NCBI GenBank assembly: GCA_963682025.1
Contig: OY821517.1
Location: 92,935,946 to 92,999,945 of the forward strand
DNA: 64,000 nucleotides
Reading direction: 5' to 3'
Source: Cordilura impudica
Taxonomy: Eukaryota; Arthropoda; Insecta; Diptera; Scathophagidae
Positions 53,951 to 64,000 of the stretch are shown one piece after another. A program made the translations under genes and the position numbers. Position 1 is the first letter of the stretch; every line of letters begins with the position of its first letter. The notes under the pieces are model-generated. The model was not told the origin of the DNA. It searched no databases and saw only the letters and a list, made by a program, of their open reading frames with translations.

Positions 53951-54410
53951 GATATTACAGTTATTTCAAGAGTTTCACATTGCCTGGAGTGAACTTATCT
54001 TATCCGTTGGGCCTCACGGCATTTTGGTCCCGTTTCAGGAGTTTCACATTCACTAGAGTCTGTTTGTCTTATCGGTTGGGCCTCAAGACATTGAGTCGTT
54101 TCAGGAGATTCAGATTCCCTGGACTTAGCTTGACTTATCCGTTGGGCCTGAAGATGTGGTTGAGTCGTTTCAGGAGTTGCACATTCCCTCAACTCGTCTT
54201 ATCTTAGCTGCTGGATTTCTAGATGCACTTGAGTAGATTCAGGTATTTCCGCTTCTCTTAACACAGCTTGTCTTGATCTTTGGGCTTCAATAATTTATGG
54301 GGTTTGCTCAGGTGTTTCAGCATTTATCGACTCAGATTATCTGACTTGTTGAGACTCCATACGATTTTGGGTTTGATCGGGTTCTCTAGAGTTCTGTTTA
54401 GTCTGCATTT
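53951..54410 (-). pseudogene. Decayed protein with 22-23 residue tandem repeats
   Basis: The minus strand encodes about six units of 66-69 bases; the best three form an open frame at 54192-53995. The unit reads roughly SRECETPETTQ..LEAQRIRQ (charged, Pro/Glu/Thr-rich, no hydrophobic core). In-frame stops interrupt older units at both sides (near 53986, 54203, 54290 and 54345). Repeat boundaries are visible as TTTCAGGAG at 54033, 54099 and 54168. The function is unknown; it may be the repeat tail of a transposon protein or of a host gene fragment. The GC content is higher than the surroundings. Confidence 0.5.
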
Positions 54411-55124
54411 GAGGTAGTACCGCCTATATGCTATGCTTGAATGTGCAAGTCACAATTGCAAATAGTTATTTTTCCACCTTTGCAACTCACTCATACAGTG
54501 AAATAGATGAAATGGAAATATTTGTAATAGGTTGATTTCCAATGTAGCCAAAAACGAGATGGAAATAAATGTAATATTTTGTGTTCCAATGTAGTCAAAA
54601 GGCGAGATGGAAATATTTTTATTAACTAACCTCATCAGAGTAATCCTACAGCGGAAGTCAACTTGTATTTGTTCATCCATGAAATAAATCTGCACTAATT
54701 TTGGGGTGTTACAGCTCATATGGTACAAAAAGGCAAGACGGGAATATTTGTTATATATTGATTTACAATACTTATTTCATAATGGTGTAAGGTCAAGGGT
54801 AGTAAGTAAAGAGATTTATGCAAAATATGTTCACAAACACTAAAAGCGTATATAGAAAATTAAAAAAAGTGGGCATGGCCGATAAAAATATATGACGACC
54901 TTGTCTGGGATATGAGAATAATATGCAGTAAATTCGAGCGAAACCCCGTAGAAAATGTAAAAAAGTGGGCGTAAAAGCAGGTGTGGCCGGTAATAAGCAT
55001 AAGACTACCTTGTCTAAGGTATAAAGATCGTATGTACCAAATTTCAGATAAATCCGTTAACAAATAAAAATTTCTATAGTGGTCAAACAAACAAGCAAAC
55101 AGAAAATGAATTCTATATGTATAT
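54411..55124. other. No gene; diffuse interspersed repeats
   Basis: A short tandem pair (CGAGATGGAAATAAATGTAA near 54550 and GCGAGATGGAAATATTTTTA near 54603). At 54865-55090 lies a paired block around AAAGTGGGC(A/G)T and CGACCTTGTCTGGGATATGA/CTACCTTGTCTAAGGTATAA. No coding frame. Confidence 0.4.
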
Positions 55125-55672
55125 GGGGGGTTTCATGTCAAGTGCACCAACTTTTGAAACCGATGTCTTCCGATCGGGATGAAATTTGCACCAAAGTTAG
55201 TCCTATTGGATCGTAGCTTAGATACAATTTTTCAATAAGATCGGTCCAGATCTCTCTGAGTTAGAGGGGATCAAAATTTGACATTTTGGCCAAACAGGTG
55301 TTTTTTCTAATCCATGTAACTTATTACCTATTGTTCTTAGAAAATTTTCTCCCAAATAGTTTAGATAGCAATTTCTTCAATATTTCGGAAAAGAATACCT
55401 AAAAAAAAAAATTTTTTTTTTTCAAAAAGTGCATTTTTTTTTTTCATAAGAAAGCTTAGGATTTTTCCTTTAAGAGCTTTTTGGTTTCTTAGTGGGATGG
55501 GAGTGGGATATCTATCAAAATAAATGTTTTGTAACTCAAGACAACGGTTTTTCAATTTTTCACAAATGTACTATTTTGAATTTTTTCCTATTTGTATGTA
55601 AAACCTTACAAATAAAACCTATACTGAGAAACTAGACAAATTAACCTTTCCGAAGGTATGTAACATACCTTC
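55125..55672 (+). repeat. Left long TIR
   Basis: Inverted match to 57241-57813. It contains the lines GGTGTTTTTTCTAATCCATG and GGGATGGGAGTGGGATATCT and ends at the palindrome GAAGGTATGTAACATACCTTC-like motif just before the coding region. Short frames inside both arms are mirror images and not genes. Confidence 0.88.
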
Positions 55673-55690
55673 ATAACATAACAGAAGAGA

Positions 55691-56930
55691 ATGGTTATCT
55701 GTAACCTGAAAGAGTTATTTGCAACATTTCAATCTGAATACGAGGATGTTAGAATTGGCTTCACGAAATTAACCCAAATTTACCATGAAAATGTTAAACT
55801 GATGTTGAAGGAAATCAACTTAAAGTATTTAACAGATGATTCGGCAGAAGATTTACACGATTACCGCGATTGCCTTAAATTCACTATGTGTCCTAATGCA
55901 ACAAATTCTTGCCAATTAGGTGAATGTACCAATTGCCCGAAAACCACATTCATCAAAGAAAATTTAATCAACTCTTTAGATCGAGAATATATAGAGGAGG
56001 TCAAATTTGATTCTTGGATTCAGACTGACAGGTGCACATTGAAAACAATCTTTTAAATGTGGATGATTTTGTGGAAGAAATGTGTACAGGATTGCTGAAC
56101 TTGAGAACCCATTAGCCAAAGAGCAATGGTCATTCTTCAAGGATTTGAAGATACATTTGAAGTCTGGTGAATTCGTTGTTTCATATGATTTCGCAGAAAA
56201 CTATAAATATGTTCTTCAGGACGCCATACAAGCAATCCACTTCAATAACGACCAAGCAACTATATTCACAGCAGTTATTTACTACATGCAAAACTGGAAC
56301 ACAAAAGCATGGCAATCATATTCGACGATTTAAAACATGATACCGTTGCAGTTTATAAGTGCCAGAATATAATACTAAAATATCTAAAATCTAAATTTAC
56401 AGTAAAGAAGGTATACTACGTTTCGGACGGAGCTCGTCAACATTTTAAAAACCAAAAGTAGCTTCGCAAATCTTATGGCTCATGAAAAAGATTTTGGAAT
56501 GCCAGCTGAGTGGCATTTTCATCCTACTGCTCATGGTAAAGGAGCATGTGATGGTATTGGAGCAAACCTTAAAAGAAATGCGGTGGAGTATAGCCTCCAG
56601 TGCTCTCATCAACATCGCATCTTAAATGCAACTGCTTTATTCCATTGGGCAAAGAATTATTGTAAAGAAACTAAAATGGTTTTTAGTAGCAAGGAGGATC
56701 ATCAGGAAACATTGAAAACACTGAAGAGCAGATTCGATGCTGCAGTAACAATCGATGGCACCGCCCAATACCATGCTATTATACCGCTTGTCGATGGAAG
56801 ACTCAAGTTGAAAAAGTTTTCTGCCTCTATTCAATGCGATTTCTTTCCAAAGCCAACAAATACATCAGCGAAATCAACAGCAGAACCTAGTAACGCCAAG
56901 AAAGGATTGACAAAAAAACGCAGTAAATAA
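55691..56930 (+). pseudogene. Transposase-like protein of the long-TIR element, frameshifted
   Basis: Open pieces in order: 55691-56056, with a Cys cluster (CPNATNSCQLGECTNCPKTT) that looks zinc-binding, then FDSWIQTDRCTL; a shifted stretch to about 56100 (NVDDFVEEM); 56090-56310 with VVSYDFAENYKYVLQDAIQA; a shifted stretch about 56310-56460 with VKKVYYVSDGARQHFKN; and 56475-56930 with AEWHFHPTAHGKGACDG (14 residues into the piece) and a basic C-terminal tail (KKGLTKKRSK). About four frameshifts. The invariant-looking Asp in DFAENY, Asp in SDGA and Glu or Asp around AEWHF/GACDG could form a DDE/D catalytic set; that is inference. I know similar proteins as multicopy uncharacterised genes in animals, but cannot name a superfamily. 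Confidence 0.6.
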
Positions 56931-57240
56931 AGGCGACAAAAAAGCTGGATGAAAGACTGGGTATTTAAAAATTTACAAGAATTGAATACTTCATCAGCTA
57001 CAATAAATTAAGTATAAAAATAGTTATGATATAAATGGATCTAATGCAATTAAGATTAAATTTTAATAAATTATTTATCTTTTTATTTTTAATATTATTA
57101 TTATTATACATTAATTTAATTATTATTAAAAATAAATAAAAAATAATAATTTTTCAACATTTCTATAGAAAAAAAGCGATTTTTTTTTCCTGAGGTAAAC
57201 ATATTCTGGGTATTACAGTATCGAGGGTATAAAATTTTAG

Positions 57241-57813
57241 TTGGGTATGTTATATACCTTCGGAAAGTTTAGTTTGTCTAGTTTCTTAGTACAAGTTTTA
57301 TTTGTAAGGTTTTACACACAAATAGGAAAAATTCAAAATAGTGCATTTGTGAGAAATTGAAAAACCGTTGTCTTGAGTTACAAAACATTTATTTTGATAG
57401 ATATCCCACTCCCATCCCACTAAGCGACCAAAAAGCTCTTAAAGGAAAAATCCTAAGCTTTCTCATGAGAAAAAAAGGCAAAAAATGCTTTAATTTAGCA
57501 AAAAAAAAAGTCTACAAAAAATTTTTTTTTTTTTTAAAGTATTTTTTTCCCGAGATATTGAAGAAATAGCTATCTTAACTCTTTGGAAGAAAATTTTCTA
57601 AGAACAATAGGTAATAAGTTACATGGATGAGAAAAAACACCTGTTTGGCCAAAATGTCAAATTTTGATCCCCTCTAACTGAGAGAGATCTGGACCGATCT
57701 TGTTGAAAAATTGTGTCTAAACTACTATCCGATAGGACTAACCTTGGTGCAAATTTCATCCCGATCGGAAGACATCGGTTTCAAAAGTTGGTGCACTTGA
57801 CATGAAATCCCCC
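57241..57813 (-). repeat. Right long TIR
   Basis: Complement of the left arm, slightly longer because of an A/T-run expansion (57519-57550) and an extra AATGCTTTAATTTAGC segment. Confidence 0.88.
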
Positions 57814-58011
57814 ATATATAGATTTCTAACTCAATCATTAAATTGGTAAAGTTCGAATATATGATTTTTATTTTCTTGTAAAAACGAGAAAGTAATAAAT
57901 TAGAAAAAGAGAAAATAATAAATTAATTTAACATAAAAGAAGATATAGTTATATGAAATTACATTTAAATTAAGTTTAGGTTTCATTTTGATGAATAATT
58001 TGTTTGGAATT
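57814..58011. other. Short AT-rich spacer
   Basis: No gene or repeat seen. Confidence 0.4.
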
Positions 58012-58437
58012 AAGTCGCAAATATGAATATATTTTGATGAATTTGGATATAGGACAAACGATGTTGAAATCGGTGAAAATCGGTGCATGTTCAGACCTAG
58101 TCCACGTACAAATGGCCTCTATGAAATCGACTTATATTGCAATAAGATCCATATTATCATACAGAACTCGGTCAAATTAATCCAAAAATAAGCCCTGTAG
58201 AATAATTCATAGTTATAGTCACCATATGAAGCTGATTCCCGATATCCACTTAAATCTGTCAAAAAACAAAAATATTGAACAGATTTTTCTTAAATTTGGT
58301 TTGTGTATATTTTAAAAAAATAAGTGACTTTACCAAATATGGTCAGGATCAGATCTGCAGTCAAAAAATTAATAAAAATTTCAGTCAAACTTGGTTTATG
58401 ATTATTTCCTATACCCAATTTGTTTCGGGCTTAAAAA
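58012..58437 (+). repeat. R repeat copy 11 (partial)
   Basis: Internal part from GTCGCAAATATGAATATATT to TTATGATTATTTCCTATACC, with internal deletions and no ends. It is followed by a poly-A run at 58528-58547. Confidence 0.75.
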
Positions 58438-58557
58438 AAAATTTCTTTTATTGTCAATTATTTTTTCACAACACGTTGTCACTTCATAAACCAAACTTTA
58501 GATTAAATGAATAAAAAATTCAAAACAAAAAAAAAAAAAAAAAAAACTAAGAATATT

Positions 58558-59302
58558 ATAGTCGGTCTAGACCGACTATACGATACCCTGTACCATGCGT
58601 TTAGAGACCCTATCTCTCAGACCCAACTAACTGGATATAGAAAATAAGCATAAACCAAATTTGAGTGGGATTTTTATTAATTTTTTCGGCTGCAGATAAG
58701 AAAAAGTTCATATCGAATGAAATATCTATATGGGGACTATGTCCAAAAATTGTCCGATCCTGATAATGTTTGGTAAAGTCTCTTGTATTTTGCAAACATA
58801 TATGCAAACAAAATTTGAGAAGAATCATTGCAATATTTTTGTTTTTAATAGATTTAAGTGAAGATCGGGAAGCAGCTCTATATGGGGCCAAAGGCATCAT
58901 TTTTGGACTACTTATTAATGGATGTAATGAACGCATACAAACCCAATTTGAGTAAGATTTATATGACAATTTGGATCTTATGGCAATTTATGTCGATTTC
59001 ATAGGCGTAATTTGTATGGGGGCTATGTCTGAAAATGGACCGATTCTCACCAATTTCAATAGCGTTCATCCCATGGCCGATGAAAGCTTATATACCAAAT
59101 TTCATCAAAATATATTCATATTTGCGACCTGCAGTTTGATTACAAAGCTTACATGGACACACACACACTCACACAACTCAAAAAGTGATTCTGATTCGAT
59201 CGGTATAATTAAAGATGGGTCTAGGTCAAATATTTTTGGTTGTTAGAAACAGCAGCACAAAGTCATTATACCCAAACCACATAGTGGTATAGGGTATAAA
59301 AA
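58558..59302 (-). repeat. R repeat copy 12 (complete, inverted)
   Basis: GTCGGTCTAGACCGAC at 58561, ends CACATAGTGGTATAGGGTAT. The TCCG microsatellite is replaced by CACACACACTCACACAACTC. Confidence 0.85.
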
Positions 59303-60879
59303 AGCTAATAATATTTCTGACCAACGTATAGTGATTGATTTTCATAACAAAGAAAAAAAGTTAATAAAGTAAAATTAAATGTAGTAGAAAAAGTAATATA
59401 AGCAAGTTGTCACAATGGTCAACAAGGTATTTTCAGTTTAAGCTTATATGACTAACCGACAGAAACGCTCGACCGAACTTCACGTTTGCAATGAGATTGT
59501 TGAAATTTGTTCTATTCAAGTTTTTCCTAAAGTCCTGAAAATCTCAGTACTAAAATCAAATTCCGTACAAAGAGTTATAGGTGAGAGTACTGGTCTGTTG
59601 GTCCATGTATATTGTTGGTTTCATTTATTCGACTTCATTTCTTTTACTCTCTACAAGCTGTTATTATCATTAAGTGCATCATGTGTTTCATGTAAACAAT
59701 TTTCTTCTTTACAATATGCAGCATGACAACCAACTCAGAGGTAATAGTGGAATTGTAAAAACCTTTGCTTTTACCCCATGTTTCGGTCTAGCCATACCAT
59801 ATTTCAGCATATTGTTGCATTTTGTGTTTAGTTATTACTTTTCTTGTCATTTCTGACCTCTGGCATTACTGAAAGACATAAATATTTTTTTTTATATTTT
59901 ACAACATTCTACTTTAAATACATTGTTTTGAGCTTCTGGTGTTAATTAAACCCAGAGAACAGCTAGATGGACTTCTGCACAAAAAAAAATCCCTTAAAAA
60001 AGAGGAAAAAATCGATCAAAAATTAAAAATGTCATAATATTTAAACAATAATTTAGTATGCACGTTTTTATACATATGTAGATAATAAACCTTTTTCCAT
60101 TACATTTATGAGTTTTTTTTTTCTAACTACAAACAAACTCAAACGAACATTAAATATTTACACACTTAATTGACTGAACTTCGAAAAAAATGTTTTCGTT
60201 TAACTTTTAACCTACATGCATGTTGCAAGTAAGCAACACCAACAACTAATCCATGTTATTTATTTATACATATCTATTTCAACGTACGGGCAATCAACAT
60301 TTGGTGTTAATTAATCATAAAAAAATTGAGAAAAAACTGGCATAATAAGTAAAATGTTTATAAAAAATAAAATCAGATTTTTTACATTTACATACTATAT
60401 CACAACAGTTAAATTAGGTCAATTCAGTAAGTATACGTTGGTTAAAAATTAAAAATTTAACCAGATAAAATTTTATTAAAAAAAAATTTAACAAAATAAA
60501 ATTGTTGTGGTGTTTACGATAGTTTTACTAATTGGTACAATTTTATAAATAGGAATTTAACAGATTTGGTAATGTGGCGAAATAGTACACGTTAATTATC
60601 GAATTGCATTTATTATTATTTTTTGATTATTTTGAATGAAACATCCTTAAATCTGTTAATAGGAATTATATAAACCATTTAAACATTACCAAATGAAACT
60701 TGAAACTTATTTGATGATACTTCTATAAATATTTCAGCTCGTTTTTTAAGAGATCTTTTTTTTAGTTAATTTTAAAAATTTTTCATATTTTTTTTTTTTT
60801 TGCAAAGAAATCGTATGAAGGGTGTTCCAAAATTCACGCAAGATTTGAGTTAAAAAGAAAATAGAGTTTTTATTTGCTT
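59303..60879. other. No gene seen
   Basis: AT-rich. Frames at 59448-59726 and 59674-59856 lack motifs and overlap; I treat them as chance. Confidence 0.45.
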
Positions 60880-61498
60880 TGAAAAATGAAAAATAAAAAT
60901 AAAAATTTAAAAATAAAAAATGAAAAATCGAACATGAAAAATAAAAATTTAAAAATAAAAATTGAAAATTGAAAAATTAAAAATGATAAATGAAAAATGA
61001 AAAATTTAAAATAAAAAATAAAAAATGAAAATTAAAAAATGAAAAATGAAAAATAAAAAACGAAAAATGAAAAATAAAAAATGACAAATAAAAAATGAAA
61101 AACAAAATGTGAAAAATCAAAATGAAAAATAAATAATGAAAAATAAAAAACGACAAATAGAAAATGAAAAATTAAAAATGAAAAATTAATATATGATAAA
61201 TAAAAAATAAAAAATGAAAAATAAAAAATGAAAAATAAAATATGAAAAATAAAAAATAAAAATTAAAAATTAAAAATTAAAAATTAAAAATTAAAAATTA
61301 AAAATTAAAAATTAAAAATTAAAAATTAAAAATTAAAAATTAAAAATTAAAAATAAAAAATGAAAAATAAAAAATTAAAAATGAAAAATGAAAAATGAAA
61401 AACGAAAAATAAAAAATGCGAAATGAAAACGAAAAAATAAAAACTGAAAAGTAAAAAATTAAAAATAAAAATTGAAATTTGAAAAATTACAAATTAAA
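60880..61498. repeat. Heptanucleotide AAAAAT(G/T) array, left part
   Basis: Imperfect 7-bp units AAAAATG, AAAAATT and AAATAAA; a pure (AAAAATT)n run lies at about 61258-61350. A stretch at about 61075-61230 (GACAAATAAAAAATG...AATATATGATAAAT) recurs at about 62395-62530 beyond the inserted R copy. Confidence 0.9.
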
Positions 61499-62297
61499 AA
61501 CAAGTAAGAAAATTATTGTCGGTCTAGACCGACTATACGATACCCTATACCATGCGTTTAGACACCCTATCTCTCAGGCCCAACTAACTGGATATAGAAA
61601 ATAAGCATAAACCAAATTTGAGTGGGATTTTTATTAATTTTTTCGGATGCATATATGAAAAAGTTCATATCGGATGCTATATCTATATGGGCACTAGGCC
61701 CAAAAATGGACCGATGCTCACCAAGTTTGGTAAAGTCTCTTGTATTTTGCAAAAATATATACAAACAAAATTTGAGAAGAATCAGTGCAATATTTTTGTT
61801 TTTTAAAATATTTAAGTGAAGATCGGGAAGGATCTCTGTATGGGGCCTATGACTAAGAGTTGTCCAATAGCAATAATTTTTGGACTACTGATTAATGAAT
61901 GTAATGTATACACAAAACCCAATTTTACTAATATTTGTGTGATAATTTGGATCTTATGGCAATATATGTTGATTTCATAGGGGTCATTTGTATGGGGGCT
62001 AGGTCTGAACATGGACCGATTCTCACCAATTTCAATAGCGTTCATCCCATAGCTGACAAAAGCTTAAATACCAAATTTCATCGAAATATATTCATACTTG
62101 CGACCTGCACTTTGATTACAAGCTTTACATGGACACACAGACGGACGGACGGACGGACGGACATCGTTAAATCGAATCAGATAGTGATTCTGATCGATCG
62201 GTATAAATAAAGATGGGTGTAGGTCAAATATTTTTGGTTGTTACAAACAGCAGCACAAAGTCATTATACCCAAACCACATAGTGGTATAGGGTATAA
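61499..62297 (-). repeat. R repeat copy 13 (complete, inverted)
   Basis: AACAAGTAAGAAAATTATTG, then GTCGGTCTAGACCGAC, ending CACATAGTGGTATAGGGTAT. It has five CGGA units at 62142-62161 and lies inside the heptanucleotide array. Confidence 0.9.
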
Positions 62298-63340
62298 TGA
62301 TAAATGAAAAATGAAAAATGAAAAATTAAAAATAAAAAATGAAAAACTAAAAATAAAAAATGAAAAAATTAAAAATGAAAGATAAAATCGAAAAATGACA
62401 AATAAAAAATGAAAAACAAAATGTGAAAAATCAAAATGAAAAATTAAAAAGAAATAATGAAAAATAAAAAATGGCAAATAGAAAATGAAAAATTAAAAAT
62501 GAAAAATTAATATATGATAAATAAAAAATAAAAAATAAAAAAAGAAAAATGAAAAATAAAACATTAAAAATTAAAAACAAAAAAATAAAAATAAAAAATG
62601 AAAAATAAAAATGAAAAATGAATAATGAAAAATAAAAAATAAAAAATGAAAAATGAAAAATGAAAAATGAAAAATGAAAAATGAAAAATGAAAAACGAAA
62701 AATTAAAAATAAAAAATGCATATAAAAAAAAAATAAAAAATGAAAAATAAAAAATTAAAAACAAAAATTGAAAATTGAAAAATTACAGATTAAAAATGAT
62801 AAATGATAAATGAAAAATGAAAAATTAAAAATAAAAAAATTAAAAATAAATAATAAAAAATGAAAAAATTAAAAATGAAAGATAAAATCGAAAAATGAAA
62901 AATAAAAAATTAAAAATGAAAAACAAAAAGAAAATTAAAAATGAACAATGAAACGAAAAACGAATAATGAAAAAAAAAAAAATGAAAGCTGAAAAACGAA
63001 AACGGAAAAATTAAAAAAGAAAAATAAAAATGAAAAATAAAAATAAAAACAGAAAAATGAAAAATTAAAAATTAAAAATTAAAAATGAAAATTAAAAAAT
63101 GAAAAATAAAAAATTAAAAATGAGAAATAATAAATTAAAAATGAAAAATAGAAAATCAAAAATGTGGTTCATTCCATGATAAATAAAAAAAGAAAAAAAT
63201 AAAAATGAAAAATGAAAAATAAAAATTAAAAATAAAATATTAAAAAATAAAAAAATAAACATTAAAAAATTAAAAATTAAAAATCAAAAAAGAAAAATGA
63301 AAATTAAAAAACGAAAAATTAAAAATTCAATGGTTGAAAT
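62298..63340. repeat. Heptanucleotide AAAAAT(G/T) array, right part
   Basis: Continuation of the array beyond R copy 13, mostly AAAAATG units, e.g. 62642-62696, degrading after 63150. The Phe-rich minus-strand frames are its translation. Confidence 0.9.
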
Positions 63341-63499
63341 AATAAATAATTATAAATATTTTGATATTAGCAGAGCCCCTGCAGTTGACTGCTATAATTG
63401 ATACATATATGACGCTTTCTGTTAGATTTTAAAAAAGTGCCATAATAAAATCTTTAATTACTAGATGTTTACACATGTCCTCTGTGATCGGACTCAAAT

Positions 63500-63775
63500 G
63501 ATTTTTTTTTATTAAATCACAAAAAACAGAGGTTACGTATGGAACAATAGATCAGGAAAATGGTCTTCGCGGCTTTGTTGGAACACGCGCACTCTTTTGT
63601 CGAAAATATCCATAACCATTTCACATAAATGTGATTGAATTTTGATGTCTCAGCATTGAATTTCCTCCTCCAATGTATGGGTGGTTGCGGGCTTGTGAGC
63701 ACAGAACAAATGGCCCCACACAAAGAAAAATCCGACGATCTTGGCAGCCATTTCTGATCATCGAATCGTTAGAGA
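63500..63775 (-). pseudogene. IS630/Tc1-mariner-type transposase C-terminal remnant
   Basis: The minus strand, with frame changes and a stop, reads KIVGFFFVWGHLFCAHKPAT, LEEEIQC, and CEMVMDIFDKRVRV. This fits the C-terminal FFLWG...KP.T.EEL...F..R pattern of mariner-related DDE transposases. Only this end is present; no TIR was identified. Low certainty because the match is to a short degenerate pattern. Confidence 0.4.
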
Positions 63776-64000
63776 ATACTGTTTAAGGAGCGTTTAAGGC
63801 GACCCACCATATTTCACTAGTGTTGGACAAAAATGGATTTTGATGGCATTCTCCTTTGAAATTTTTCTAAAATCTAAATTTCATAGGTTAGGATGAATTT
63901 ATTTGGAAAACTTGCATCCACGTGTTGATCTTCAATAATCCATTCAAAAATAATAATAATCCATTATAAACTTTCAGTAAAATTACATCAAACTTGAAAT
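63776..64000. other. No gene seen
   Basis: Unique AT-rich sequence to the window edge. Confidence 0.4.

Larger units (their letters stand above)
55125..57813 (+). mobile_element. DNA transposon with very long TIRs, family unclear
   Basis: The ends GGGGGGTTTCATGTCAAGTG and, on the complement, GGGGGATTTCATGTCAAGTG open inverted repeats of about 550 bases (55125-55672 and 57241-57813), separated by 1.57 kb of frameshifted coding sequence. Inverted repeats of this length recall Mutator-like and other long-TIR superfamilies. The flanks are AT repeats (TATATGTATAT left, ATATATAGATT right), so the duplication length cannot be read safely. The arms differ by scattered substitutions and small indels, so it is not very recent. 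Confidence 0.85.

Noticed and set aside
55110..55125. A 9-10 bp target duplication for the long-TIR element
   Set aside because: Both flanks are AT dinucleotide repeats and do not match exactly; any length could be read into them.
55361..57569. Near-identical 64-70 residue frames in the two long TIRs
   Set aside because: They are mirror images forced by the inverted repeat; A/T runs inside shift the frame, and nothing indicates coding.
59448..59856. Overlapping frames of 92 and 60 residues
   Set aside because: No motif, different frames, no signals; treated as chance.
62241..62764. Phe/Ser-rich minus-strand frames
   Set aside because: Translation of the AAAAATG heptanucleotide array; no codon signal.
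60880..63340. Regular repeats that might suggest a CRISPR-like array
   Set aside because: Units are contiguous 7-mers without unique spacers, in eukaryotic transposon-rich DNA.

Overview
The window looks like transposon-rich DNA from an AT-rich dipteran genome, probably a higher (calyptrate-type) fly. This is an inference from the element mix: a Jockey-clade LINE, Penelope-like elements (PLEs), an env-bearing gypsy-group element with a Ser-tRNA-like primer site, hAT, Tc1, piggyBac-like and Harbinger-like elements, a Helitron-like family, and at least 13 copies of one short interspersed repeat (called the R repeat here). I see no bacterial gene organisation. The only sequence that looks like host coding DNA is the first 72 bases, an open frame ending in a good splice donor. 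The rest may be a very large intron or gene-poor intergenic DNA.

Left part (1-12.7 kb): after the exon remnant and one R copy comes an old degenerate minisatellite (about 17-18 bp units around CTTTAAAAAGTAC). It was split by successive insertions: an R copy, a decayed PLE (2472-5139), a second PLE with inverted pseudo-LTRs (5517-10800), a fragment of R and a complete R copy. A full-length two-ORF LINE (5817-10022, 15-bp target duplication) sits inside the second PLE. Both its ORFs are long and open, but the endonuclease GD motif reads GN and ORF1 has no in-frame ATG near its start.

Middle part (12.7-46 kb): 2.2 kb of featureless DNA is followed by three Helitron-like copies. One carries a dead Tc1 element and one carries a 1-kb TIR element. 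Then come three dead LINEs, two tandem U1 snRNA-derived copies, several MITEs (one perfect 33-bp-TIR MITE lies inside an R copy that lies inside a LINE), a hAT element with a perfect 8-bp target duplication, and a pseudogene of a multicopy insect gene of unknown function.

Right part (46-64 kb): an errantivirus-type LTR retrotransposon (46233-53692) has two 684-bp LTRs that look identical and open gag, pol and env frames, so it is the youngest insertion here. It carries six palindromic repeats in its 5' leader. It is followed by a decayed repeat-coding pseudogene, then a 2.7-kb DNA transposon with roughly 550-bp terminal inverted repeats and a frameshifted protein of a poorly characterised transposase-like family. 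This is the best candidate for a little-described system. The window ends with R copies, a 2.4-kb heptanucleotide array and a transposase remnant.

The genes do not form a pathway. What they share is transposition: intact LINE and errantivirus frames, dead autonomous relatives, and non-autonomous repeats that relied on enzymes encoded elsewhere. All family names rest on motif recognition by eye; no search was run.
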